DNA of 32,035 nucleotides from JBDGYE01 sp039584255 (GTDB lineage: Bacteria; Gemmatimonadota; Gemmatimonadetes; Palauibacterales; Palauibacteraceae), in NCBI GenBank assembly GCA_039584255.1, contig JBDGYE010000021.1:1-32035 (forward strand). Reading direction: 5' to 3'. Position 1 is the stretch's first letter, and every line of letters begins with the position of its first letter. Made by a program: the position numbers and the translations under genes. Under the pieces are notes generated by a model that ran no database searches, was not told the DNA's origin, and worked only from the letters and a program-made list of their open reading frames with translations. Below, piece after piece: positions 1-5,929 of this stretch.

Positions 1-2
1 CT

Positions 3-176
3 GCCACGAAGCCTGAGGTCGTGGTGATCTCTTGCGGCTGGTTCAACCTGTACGGGCACCCGCATCCGTGGGCCATGCGCTACTACGAAGCCGTCGCGTC
101 GGACATCTACCGAACAGATAGGGACGGTGAGGTGAGAATCAGGGGCTTCGCCGACGGTTCCTACGAGCGATTCTGA
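3..176 (+). CDS. C-terminal tail of ComEC/Rec2-like metallo-beta-lactamase-fold protein (partial)
   Basis: An open frame enters from the left edge and ends at TGA 174-176, giving 57 residues. The tail reads VVVISCGWFNLYGHPHPWAM and then SDIYRTDRDGEVRIRG. This pattern (VxISxGxxNxYGHPH, then IYRTDxDGxVxI) is characteristic of the last part of the MBL-fold domain of ComEC/Rec2 competence proteins and related secreted MBL hydrolases. In that family the domain is extracytoplasmic and acts on incoming or extracellular DNA. Only the tail is present, so membrane segments and metal ligands cannot be checked, and a stand-alone MBL-fold protein is an equally valid reading. A copy of repeat A begins directly after the stop codon. 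Confidence 0.7.
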   Translation, partial: ATKPEVVVISCGWFNLYGHPHPWAMRYYEAVASDIYRTDRDGEVRIRGFADGSYERF

Positions 177-226
177 CCGCCGGGTGCTTCGCTTGCTCGC
201 CCGGCGCTTGGCGCGTCGGTATTCTG
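177..226 (+). repeat. Repeat A copy 1 (partial hairpin, full tail, -10-like box)
   Basis: It starts at the base after the upstream stop codon. The right hairpin arm CGCCGGGTGC is followed by TTCGCTTGCTCGC and a GC-rich tail, then TATTCT at 220-225. The TTGCTC (193) to TAT (220) distance is 27 bp, the same as in the copies at 3016 and 10033. It lies immediately upstream of the carbonic anhydrase gene. Reading through it adds a false N-terminal extension (LRLLARRLARR) to that protein. Confidence 0.75.
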
Positions 227-270
227 GTGCCGACTCCCTCACGGCGGAGGATTCGACGCCGACGGGCCGA

Positions 271-927
271 ATGATGAGCGACTCGAGAAAGCCAATCTCA
301 GCGCCTGCTGCCCTTGTCCGCCTGCGCGAGGGCAACCGAAGATTTGTATCCGGGGTTCGCAGCCTTGACTCGCTCGCGGGTCGGACCCACCGGCAGAAGC
401 TTGCCGAGGCACAGAATCCGTTCGCTGTTGTCCTGGGGTGCTCGGACTCGCGCGTGCCCGTGGAGATAGTGTTCGATCAGGGCATGGGAGATCTCTTCGT
501 GATCCGCGTGGCAGGGAACATCGTGGCTCCTTCCCAGATGGGCAGCGTCGAATTCGCAGCGGAGAGGTTCGAGACGCGTCTTGTGGTGGTGCTCGGCCAC
601 ACGGCGTGCGGAGCGATCGAGGCGACCATCGAGCAGCTGCAGGAGCCGAGGCTGAAGCCGTCGGCGAACCTGCAGTCGATCGTCAGCCGCATCCAACCCG
701 CCGTGGAGCCGCTGCTCGTGAGCGAGATCCGCCATGATCCCCAAGCACTCGAAGGGCAGGCCGTTCGGGCCAACGTGCGCGCCTCCGCCGACCGACTGCG
801 CCGCGATTCGCCTATTCTCGAGCGCCTGAGTGACGAAGGGCTGTTGGTCGTCGGTGCCGTATACTCACTGGAGACCGGCGTCGTGGAGTTCTTCGATGGT
901 GTTCCGGCATCGTCGAAGCGCAGGTGA
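271..927 (+). CDS. Beta-class carbonic anhydrase
   Basis: This cytoplasmic zinc enzyme would interconvert CO2 and bicarbonate. The 218-residue product has the beta-CA signature: Cys57 in CSDSRVP with the Asp59/Arg61 dyad, and His110 and Cys113 in GHTACGA, giving the Cys-His-Cys zinc site. FVIRVAGNI and SVEFAAE are also typical, and the length is normal for the class. I chose ATG 271 (ATG 274 is equally possible) because upstream in-frame codons lie inside repeat A and encode no family sequence. GGAGG at 246-250 is rather far from this start, so the start is uncertain by a few residues. The gene stands alone. A TATTCT box at 220-225, at the end of the repeat, may be its promoter. Confidence 0.93.
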   Translation: MMSDSRKPISAPAALVRLREGNRRFVSGVRSLDSLAGRTHRQKLAEAQNPFAVVLGCSDSRVPVEIVFDQGMGDLFVIRVAGNIVAPSQMGSVEFAAERFETRLVVVLGHTACGAIEATIEQLQEPRLKPSANLQSIVSRIQPAVEPLLVSEIRHDPQALEGQAVRANVRASADRLRRDSPILERLSDEGLLVVGAVYSLETGVVEFFDGVPASSKRR

Positions 928-1244
928 TCCGCGCCTCCCCGAGCCCGCCTGGGCATGAATAGACGACGCGGCTCTCGCTGCTCGGTGCCGATGGAAGCTG
1001 CAGCGACGGTTTCTTCAGCCCACTCTGTGACTGATCCGTCGCACACCGCTGCCCACCAGCGCAGAAGTCAGCGACCTACGCGCGATCAGCGACGGTCAGA
1101 GACGACCAGCAACGTCACCGTGAGCGTCACCGTAAGCTCACGGACCGCGGGAGCTAGAGCAGGAGGCCGAGGTGCTGAGGGCCGAGGTAGCAAGGTTGTT
1201 CTTAGCCGAGCTGAAGCGCCCGGCAGAAACGCCAGCGCAGGAGC

Positions 1245-1273
1245 GAGCCCCGGCCCACCGACCGGGGCTCTTT
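1245..1273 (+). terminator. Terminator-like hairpin
   Basis: GAGCCCCGG (1245-1253) pairs perfectly with CCGGGGCTC (1262-1270) across an 8-base loop and is followed by TTT. It sits within the possible gene remnant. Confidence 0.5.
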
Positions 1274-1545
1274 CACGTCCGTCTGGGGCGTGTCGCGGGT
1301 GGGCCTTGCTTGACGGTCCCTTGATGCCCGTGCGACTGTGATTTGCGAGGCAAGACGGTTCACGTTAGGCCGCGCACTGCTCGTGAATCCCGAGAGCGTT
1401 TTGGCCATCGATTGCGAGTTAGATGGTGCTTAGGGCGCTCCGCGTCCAATGGCGTCCGTATGTTCTGTTCTGAAACTGCATCGGACCTTTTGGGTTTTCG
1501 GCGTCTACGGGAGTCAGGACGGAGATCGACATGACGGACGATCAC

Positions 1546-1563
1546 GCCCGAGCATCGGGTTTT
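1546..1563 (+). terminator. Short terminator-like hairpin with T tract
   Basis: CCCGA (1547-1551) pairs with TCGGG (1555-1559) across GCA and is followed directly by TTTTG. The stem is short, but this is the clearest stem plus T-run in the gene-poor stretch. Confidence 0.4.
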
Positions 1564-1720
1564 GTAGGTCGGGGTTTGGTCATTCCGCGAGCTGCGGATC
1601 ATCAATGACCACCTAACCGAAGAACGTGGCGTGGTTTCCGACCATGGAGTTGTCGCGGCGACCTTTGAGCACGATCCAGCTCCAGTTCCGTAACGCTCGC
1701 CCTTGGCTAGGAGGTGTGTA

Positions 1721-2965
1721 ATGGCCTCGATGCGTTCATGGCTCTCTCCTAAGGTTGGCTTCGTTTCCGCTACCGCGTTGCTGATGCTCGGATGCGAGGG
1801 ATGTGAGCCACAGGATGTGGAGAGCTGGACCGAACTAGGCGAGGCGATCAGCGATGACGACGATGATGGGTGGTTTACCGCTGATTCTAATCAACGGGTC
1901 GCGCTGGTCTTGGTAGACGCTGAGTTCCCCAGTCTGGATAACCTGTACGTTGACTACTGGGTCGAGGTTAATGGCCTTCGCTTTCCACTGGCTGGCAATC
2001 TCGTCGACATGGTCTCCGTGGATGCTCCCCTGGACATTCCAGTCGCCAGCCGTGCGATCGGTACTTGGTTGCTGCAGGCAGATAATCAGCTCATTACCTG
2101 GAATTCCTCAGTATCAGTCATCACCCGAGGTTTAGAGGCAGCGCAGGGCGAGGGAACGATAACCTGGAGTAACCGAGATCAACGCTATGAACTGACTGTT
2201 CCGTTTGGATTATGGAGCGCTGAGCTGGTCTTTGAGAGCAGAGTGGAGCAGTTCGCTGACCCGAGCCCAGACGATGCCGACGGAGACACAGATAGGGACG
2301 GAATACTCGATTGGCAGGAAGCCGCGCTGGCCGAGAGGGGCACAGGTGTCGGAGATCCGACAAGACAGGACATTGTCTTGCTCGTTGGCTATACGCACCC
2401 GGACTGGGCCATGACGCCGCTAACCGTCGAGCGGCTAAGGAGCGTGTTTCTGCAGAACGGCATCACCCTGTACGTAGCCACGCAGGCTAACCAGGGGATG
2501 GAGCTTTCAGACCCCGGCCTCATGTCTCTGGGGGCGGCCCCGCTTCCGCGTGATCACCAGATTACAGCGACCGAGGTCAGGGACGAGATGCGGCCTGAGT
2601 ATGTCAGGGGCTTCTTGAGCGATGTCGCGCACCTGGTCGTCTTGGCCGAGAACGTCGTGCCTCCGCCCGGGAGTACTATCAGCTTTGGCGAAGGGTGGCC
2701 ATGCGGACTGGACTTGGCGGTGCGTTCCCACTTCATGCCACCACTCATCGGGGCCGATGTTCATGAGTATCAGGCAAAGGGCGTAATGCATGAGTTAGGA
2801 CACAACCTCGGCTTAGACCACCCGGCCGATCCGGCCAGCAGCGTCATGGGTACCCCGGACACCGACCAAGGAAATCCTGTGGACTGGTTGCTGGCTCAGT
2901 ACGAGCGACCTCTCGACTACACTCAGGGTGAGTGGAACAGCCTGGACCTTTCCTGCTTTCGATAG
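1721..2965 (+). CDS. Metzincin-like zinc metalloprotease, predicted lipoprotein
   Basis: The 414-residue product begins with a lipoprotein signal ending in the lipobox LMLGC (Cys25), so it is probably anchored in an envelope membrane. The C-terminal part carries the zinc motif HELGHNLGLDH (His357, Glu358, His361, His367), followed by SSVMG with Met376 as a likely Met-turn. This arrangement defines metzincin-clan proteases. Around residues 184-205, DADGDTDRDGILDWQEA resembles a thrombospondin-type-3 or EF-hand-like calcium loop. ATG 1721 is chosen because TAGGAGGT (1708-1715) is well placed; a TTG at 1703 precedes that site. Base composition is visibly more AT-rich than in neighbouring genes, which suggests acquisition by transfer. 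The substrate is unknown and I cannot assign a named family. Confidence 0.85.
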   Translation: MASMRSWLSPKVGFVSATALLMLGCEGCEPQDVESWTELGEAISDDDDDGWFTADSNQRVALVLVDAEFPSLDNLYVDYWVEVNGLRFPLAGNLVDMVSVDAPLDIPVASRAIGTWLLQADNQLITWNSSVSVITRGLEAAQGEGTITWSNRDQRYELTVPFGLWSAELVFESRVEQFADPSPDDADGDTDRDGILDWQEAALAERGTGVGDPTRQDIVLLVGYTHPDWAMTPLTVERLRSVFLQNGITLYVATQANQGMELSDPGLMSLGAAPLPRDHQITATEVRDEMRPEYVRGFLSDVAHLVVLAENVVPPPGSTISFGEGWPCGLDLAVRSHFMPPLIGADVHEYQAKGVMHELGHNLGLDHPADPASSVMGTPDTDQGNPVDWLLAQYERPLDYTQGEWNSLDLSCFR

Positions 2966-3015
2966 GAGGGCGGATGCTCGGCGCTTGAGCAGCAGGCAAT
3001 CTTGAGCTTCGGTGG

Positions 3016-3048
3016 TTGCTCGCACGGCGGTGGGCGGGATCGTATTGT
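3016..3048 (+). repeat. Repeat A copy 2 (tail only)
   Basis: TTGCTCGCACGGCGGTGGGC, then GGGAT and TATTGT (3043-3048). The hairpin half is missing. TTGCTC to TAT spacing is 27 bp. It lies between the metalloprotease gene and the small membrane protein gene. Confidence 0.75.
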
Positions 3049-3157
3049 TGGCTTCCGAGGCGAGCTTGCGCAGTACCCCTCCTGTCGTGACTCACGTTGC
3101 TTCCGGAGTTCGCACACAGCTTACTCCGAGGCTCACCCGTCAGATCGAGAGGGAATC

Positions 3158-3547
3158 ATGACCGAGACCACCGCCGTCGTCATATCCTGGTTCATCCTGT
3201 TCCTGGGGCTCTCCTATCTGCTCCAGGCGCACCGGTGGGCGATATGGATCAAGGAGTATGCGGAACAGGCCGGTGACATGTACCTGACTCTGCTTTTTGC
3301 CCTCTTTCTTCTCGTAGGGCTGGTCGTCGTAAGCACTCACAACGTCTGGGTGCTGGACTGGCCCGTGGCGATCACGGTCTTCGGCTGGGGGATAGTCATC
3401 AAATCGGCCTTGCTTCTGGTGGCCCCCCCGGCGGCCAAGGCGATGGCTGACTGGTGGGCCGTCGGGGCTGGCACGATACGCGCGGGCGGAGTCGTCGCGA
3501 CGCTGCTGGGGGCAATTCTGGTCTATCGAAACGTCCTGACAGGCTGA
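3158..3547 (+). CDS. Small four-helix membrane protein, unknown function
   Basis: The 129-residue product has about four hydrophobic segments: VVISWFILFLGLSYLLQ near the N-terminus, LTLLFALFLLVGLVVV, WPVAITVFGWGIVI with the following ALLLVAPP, and a last one ending GVVATLLGAILVY. It is an inner-membrane protein with short loops. ATG 3158 is preceded by GAGAGGG (3147-3153). The preceding in-frame codons lie inside repeat A and are not coding-like. I do not recognise the family. It stands alone between two copies of repeat A, and the TATTGT box at 3043 could serve it with a leader of roughly 100 nt. Confidence 0.75.
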   Translation: MTETTAVVISWFILFLGLSYLLQAHRWAIWIKEYAEQAGDMYLTLLFALFLLVGLVVVSTHNVWVLDWPVAITVFGWGIVIKSALLLVAPPAAKAMADWWAVGAGTIRAGGVVATLLGAILVYRNVLTG

Positions 3548-3577
3548 GACATTAACGGCTGCGCCCGGTTGTCTCGC

Positions 3578-3632
3578 AGCGCCCGGTTCACGCCGGGCGC
3601 TTTCGCTTGCTCGCACGGCGGTGGGGTAAGCC
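3578..3632 (+). repeat. Repeat A copy 3 (full)
   Basis: The hairpin AGCGCCCGG (3578-3586), TTCACG, CCGGGCGCT (3593-3601) is followed by TTCGCTTGCTCGCACGGCGG and TGGGG. A second GCGCCCGGTT lies just upstream at 3561-3570, so the left arm is partly duplicated. The hairpin with its short T run could terminate the membrane protein transcript. Confidence 0.85.
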
Positions 3633-3660
3633 GCGAAAGGCGCGTTGGTAAGAAAGCGAC

Positions 3661-3666
3661 TATACT
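3661..3666 (+). promoter_or_regulatory. Possible -10 box (TATACT)
   Basis: TATACT lies about 150 bases upstream of the SnoaL-like gene, with no clear -35. If used, it gives a long leader containing GTCCTGC and its complement GCAGGAC. Confidence 0.35.
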
Positions 3667-3813
3667 AGAGCTAGACCAAGCGGGTTTCCTGTCCTGCTTC
3701 TAGGGTTTGAGAAGTGCTTGATGTGCGCCTACGCAGGACGGGGACTTTGTTTTCTTGGGGATACCGCTCAGGTGCATCCAGCAATCCGTCTCTAAAGCAA
3801 AGAGGAGGTTCCG

Positions 3814-4275
3814 ATGTTCCGACGTATACTCGCCGCTCTAGCTGTGGTCTTGATCCTTCCGGTCACAGCCCGCGGCCAGGATGTTGACGAGATTACGGCA
3901 ACAACGACAGAACATCTCGAGACCCTCAACGCTGGTGATGCGGCGGCTCACATAGCGCAGCACCTTCCAACCGCCACCGATTTCTCAGCGGGTGGGCTTC
4001 TCGTGCAGTACGAGTCCCGAGAAGAGCAGATTGCCGAGCTGCAAGCCGAGTTCGATGCGGGGCTAAGAACGGACTTTACGATACGGGACCTGAACGTGAA
4101 GGTCTACGGAGACGTTGCAGTCGTTACCGGCCACGTCGTGGGGACGGCAACCACACCGGAAGGAACTACCGAAAGCGTCGCCAATCAACGAACGGCGGTC
4201 CTGGTGAAGCGCGACGGGCGGTGGATGGAAGCCCATGTTCACATTTCCCCCCTGACCGATCAGCTTCCAGAGTAG
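3814..4275 (+). CDS. Secreted SnoaL/DUF4440-like (NTF2-fold) protein
   Basis: The 153-residue product has a cleavable signal peptide (MFRRILAALAVVLILPVTA, then RGQ). The mature part reads like an NTF2-fold, SnoaL/DUF4440-type domain: an N-terminal helix with HLETLNAGDAAAH, a central SREEQIAELQAEF, and paired strands VKVYGDVAVVTGHVVG and RTAVLVKRDGRWMEAHVHIS. These domains bind or isomerise small molecules, but no catalytic residue can be assigned here. ATG 3814 follows a strong AGAGGAGG. A GGGGCGG/CCGCCCC hairpin follows at 4301-4328. It probably acts in the periplasm. The relative at 15906 has a lipobox instead of a cleavable signal. Confidence 0.8.
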   Translation: MFRRILAALAVVLILPVTARGQDVDEITATTTEHLETLNAGDAAAHIAQHLPTATDFSAGGLLVQYESREEQIAELQAEFDAGLRTDFTIRDLNVKVYGDVAVVTGHVVGTATTPEGTTESVANQRTAVLVKRDGRWMEAHVHISPLTDQLPE

Positions 4276-4300
4276 TGGCCAAGGCTAGTTTACACCGATA

Positions 4301-4328
4301 AGGGGCGGTTCCAGCGCGGGCCGCCCCT
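4301..4328 (+). terminator. GGGGCGG/CCGCCCC terminator-like hairpin
   Basis: AGGGGCGG (4301-4308) pairs with CCGCCCCT (4321-4328) over a 12-base loop starting TTCC. The stem and loop design resembles the hairpins at 9997-10026 and 10494-10528. There is no T run, so efficiency is uncertain. Confidence 0.55.
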
Positions 4329-4334
4329 GCGATC

Positions 4335-4488
4335 CGCGACCCGTAGACACCCTCAAGCCCCGAAACGCGGGTTTTTGCACGCTCCGGACGACCACTAACC
4401 AACACATCCGCAGCCAGTTACCGTCCACACCAAGAATACTCCGTGAATATTCTTCAACACTCGGGGCGTGCAGGTGCGGGTAGGTTCA
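4335..4488 (+). repeat. Repeat B copy 1 (about 155 bp)
   Basis: It aligns along its whole length with 11205-11359. Shared blocks include CCGCGACC, AAGCCCCG, CGGACGAC, ACACATCCGCA, TATTCTTCAACACTCGG and GGTGCGGGTAGGTTCA. It carries a local inverted repeat AAGAATA/TATTCTT at about 4432-4454. I find no reading frame conserved between the copies. It follows the SnoaL-like gene and its hairpin. Confidence 0.75.
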
Positions 4489-4582
4489 CGTCCATCCACG
4501 CGGGGGGTGCCTTGGGGGGCTCCGGGGTCTTTGGGAGAGTCGTGTGTGAGAGGGGTGAGGTTAATGGCTGGCTTTCGTGCAT

Positions 4583-5251
4583 CTAGGCACTTCCGCGTCG
4601 CCCCCGCCGCCGCAGCTCGCGGCGACGCCGACGTGCATCACGGGCCGATTCCCCGGGCAGCCGGGCCGCGACCTCGACCGCTCCCATGCAGGCAAAGCCC
4701 TTGATCACGAGGCGGGGTGCGTCGGGGTCCGTGTCGACACCGGCCTGGTCGACTCCTTCGACGGCACCCATGAACCCGAAACCGTGGGTCTCGACTGCCA
4801 GCCCGGGCGGCACCAAGATATCGACGCCTCCCATCAGGGCCACGACCCGCACCTCTGTCACTCCGGGCGGCATTCGGGCCTCCCGGAAGTCCAGGTCGGC
4901 CCCCCCCATAACCGCAACGGTGTACAGATGCCGGGGCGGAGTCCACTCTCCCTTTCGCTCGGAGCCGCTCATGACCGCGATCTCGAAGCCTCGCTCGCGC
5001 ACCGACGTCGCCCGAGCGCGCGCCACCGGCGCCACCTGATCTTGCATGTCGTCCGACGGCCGGGCGAGAACCGGAAGCCCGGAGACCAGGTCTTCGAGCT
5101 GAGCCGTGGTCGTCGCCGCGTACGCCGAGTCGAGGCGGGCCTCGAACTCCTCCACTGTCAGGTTGTCGGCGGCATAGTGATCGATCAGGACCTTTACCGT
5201 CTGGTCCTTTTCCCGCTTTAGAGGAACCGGCGGGTGCTGTTGATCCGTCAT
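4583..5251 (-). CDS. DUF1707 / LiaF-C-like domain protein
   Basis: The 222-residue product starts with a DUF1707-type segment (about residues 15-60: VKVLIDHYAADNLTVEEFEA, then RLDSAYAATTTAQLEDLVSG LP). It continues with a repetitive beta-rich domain built on VAVMGGADLDFREA, VVALMGGVDILVPPG and GFGFMGAVEGV, matching the LiaF-type C-terminal domain of cell-wall-active antibiotic response proteins. No transmembrane helix is evident between them, so it is probably cytoplasmic or peripheral. The C-terminus is arginine-rich (ARDARRRRRELRRRGRRG). ATG 5251 has GGAGA about 12-16 bases upstream. It is the first minus-strand gene of the window and stands alone. A role in sensing or dampening envelope stress is inference from the family. 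Confidence 0.82.
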   Translation of the reverse strand: MTDQQHPPVPLKREKDQTVKVLIDHYAADNLTVEEFEARLDSAYAATTTAQLEDLVSGLPVLARPSDDMQDQVAPVARARATSVRERGFEIAVMSGSERKGEWTPPRHLYTVAVMGGADLDFREARMPPGVTEVRVVALMGGVDILVPPGLAVETHGFGFMGAVEGVDQAGVDTDPDAPRLVIKGFACMGAVEVAARLPGESARDARRRRRELRRRGRRGSA

Positions 5252-5410
5252 GTGCTGGCTGTCTCCATCGTGTGTGCCGGTGCGACGTCGGGTCGGCAGC
5301 CGACTGACCGAAAACGGCGATCCAAGATAAACCGCGATCCGTGGGCGTGCATCGTGAACCGCGTGGTGAGCGATTAATAAGGCCTGACTTCAGCGGTGGC
5401 CTGAGGCAGG

Positions 5411-5433
5411 TTGGGGTAAGATTTGGGGTAAGA
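5411..5433 (+). repeat. Tandem direct repeat, 12-bp period
   Basis: TTGGGGTAAGA occurs at 5411-5421 and again at 5423-5433. It lies about 110 bases left of the tRNA fragment and is a candidate integrase arm-type site pair. Confidence 0.6.
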
Positions 5434-5464
5434 ATGTACGATTTCCTGTCGTCTTCCCCCACAG

Positions 5465-5521
5465 CAGATACGACAGAGGACACCCGAAACACCGCGTGAA
5501 TACTGCAGATTGTCGTATCTG
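5465..5521. repeat. 11-bp perfect inverted repeat
   Basis: CAGATACGACA (5465-5475) and TGTCGTATCTG (5511-5521) are exact inverted copies separated by 35 bases. They sit just left of the tRNA-Lys 3' fragment and may be recombination-related or a transcript hairpin. Confidence 0.6.
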
Positions 5522-5539
5522 ACCCTTCTCGGAGGGTGA

Positions 5540-5581
5540 CTTTTAATCCGTAGGTCCTGGGTTCGATCCCCAGCCCGGTCA
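5540..5581 (+). other. 3' half of a tRNA-Lys(UUU) gene; candidate attachment site
   Basis: The sequence starts at the anticodon loop CTTTTAA (anticodon TTT) and continues through TCCGT, a perfect T-arm CTGGG-TTCGATC-CCCAG (5557-5573), the acceptor 3' strand CCCGGTC (5574-5580) and a discriminator A. The 5' half is absent: upstream there is no GACCGGG acceptor strand, and the bases before the anticodon loop (GGTGA) cannot pair with TCCGT. A tRNA 3' end that breaks at the anticodon loop is the classic duplicated end left when a tyrosine-integrase element inserts into a tRNA gene. By polarity the element would lie to the left of this site. No CCA is encoded. Confidence 0.75.
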
Positions 5582-5826
5582 TTCAATATTCACAAGGGAT
5601 TAGGTCGCCCCGACACCTGTAGTCCCGCTTCCATGGGCACAGAATTGGGCACATGCGACTCGACGCACAGGTATCTCGTCGGCTTGCGACTCGCGCTAGG
5701 CTGCTACTACCGCAGTTCAGATGCGAGCGATTCAGTAACCAATCGTTGTGACAGCGCAGGAATGAGACGTACCTCCGTGCGATGCATTGATTGCCTGGAA
5801 TCGACAACTGAGACCGCCAGTTGCCC
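5582..5826. other. Non-coding stretch between tRNA fragment and repeat A
   Basis: I see no credible gene here. TGGGCACA is repeated at 5634-5641 and 5646-5653, again with a 12-bp period. It mirrors the tandem repeat on the other side of the tRNA fragment. Confidence 0.5.
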
Positions 5827-5880
5827 AGCGCCCGGTTTTCGCCGGGCGCTTCGCTTGCTAGCACGGCGGCGGGCGCTATA
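5827..5880 (+). repeat. Repeat A copy 4 (full)
   Basis: Hairpin AGCGCCCGG (5827-5835), TTTTCG, CCGGGCGCT (5842-5850), then TCGCTTGCTAGCACGGCGGC and GGGCGC. It ends just before the kinase promoter. Confidence 0.85.
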
Positions 5881-5893
5881 AGCCGCTCTCCCC

Positions 5894-5921
5894 TATATTG
5901 ATCCGAGCCCTTGTTGCTCGG
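5894..5921 (+). promoter_or_regulatory. Kinase promoter -10 box and leader hairpin
   Basis: TATATT (5894-5899) lies 30 bases before the kinase ATG. CCGAG (5903-5907) can pair with CTCGG (5917-5921), whose last base overlaps the ribosome-binding GGAGAG (5921-5926). The short leader could therefore mask the ribosome site. No -35 is obvious. Confidence 0.55.
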
Positions 5922-5929
5922 GAGAGCGA

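Larger units (their letters stand above)
928..1720. other. Gene-poor intergenic stretch with hairpins and a possible gene remnant
   Basis: I see no convincing complete gene in these roughly 790 bases. Codons 1136-1324 (+) are open and give a short heptad-like stretch (ELEQEAEVLRAEVARLF), which could be the tail of a decayed gene. It has no start codon and I do not recognise a family. Hairpins occur at 1118-1143 (CCGTGAGC/GCTCACGG), 1245-1270 and 1547-1559. The stretch from about 1360 to 1720 looks more AT-rich than the flanks. Confidence 0.5.

Noticed and set aside
955..1341. 128-codon plus-strand frame after the carbonic anhydrase gene
   Set aside because: Composition is Arg/Ser/Thr-rich with no domain, no ribosome-binding site, and it contains inverted repeats and a terminator-like hairpin.
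5506..5581. Complete tRNA-Lys gene
   Set aside because: No GACCGGG acceptor 5' strand or D-arm is present, and the bases before the anticodon loop do not pair with the 3' anticodon stem.
4638..5582. Minus-strand frame starting MTGLGIEPRTYGLK
   Set aside because: The start is the reverse complement of the tRNA 3' half, a well-known source of spurious proteins, and the remainder overlaps the DUF1707 gene in another frame.
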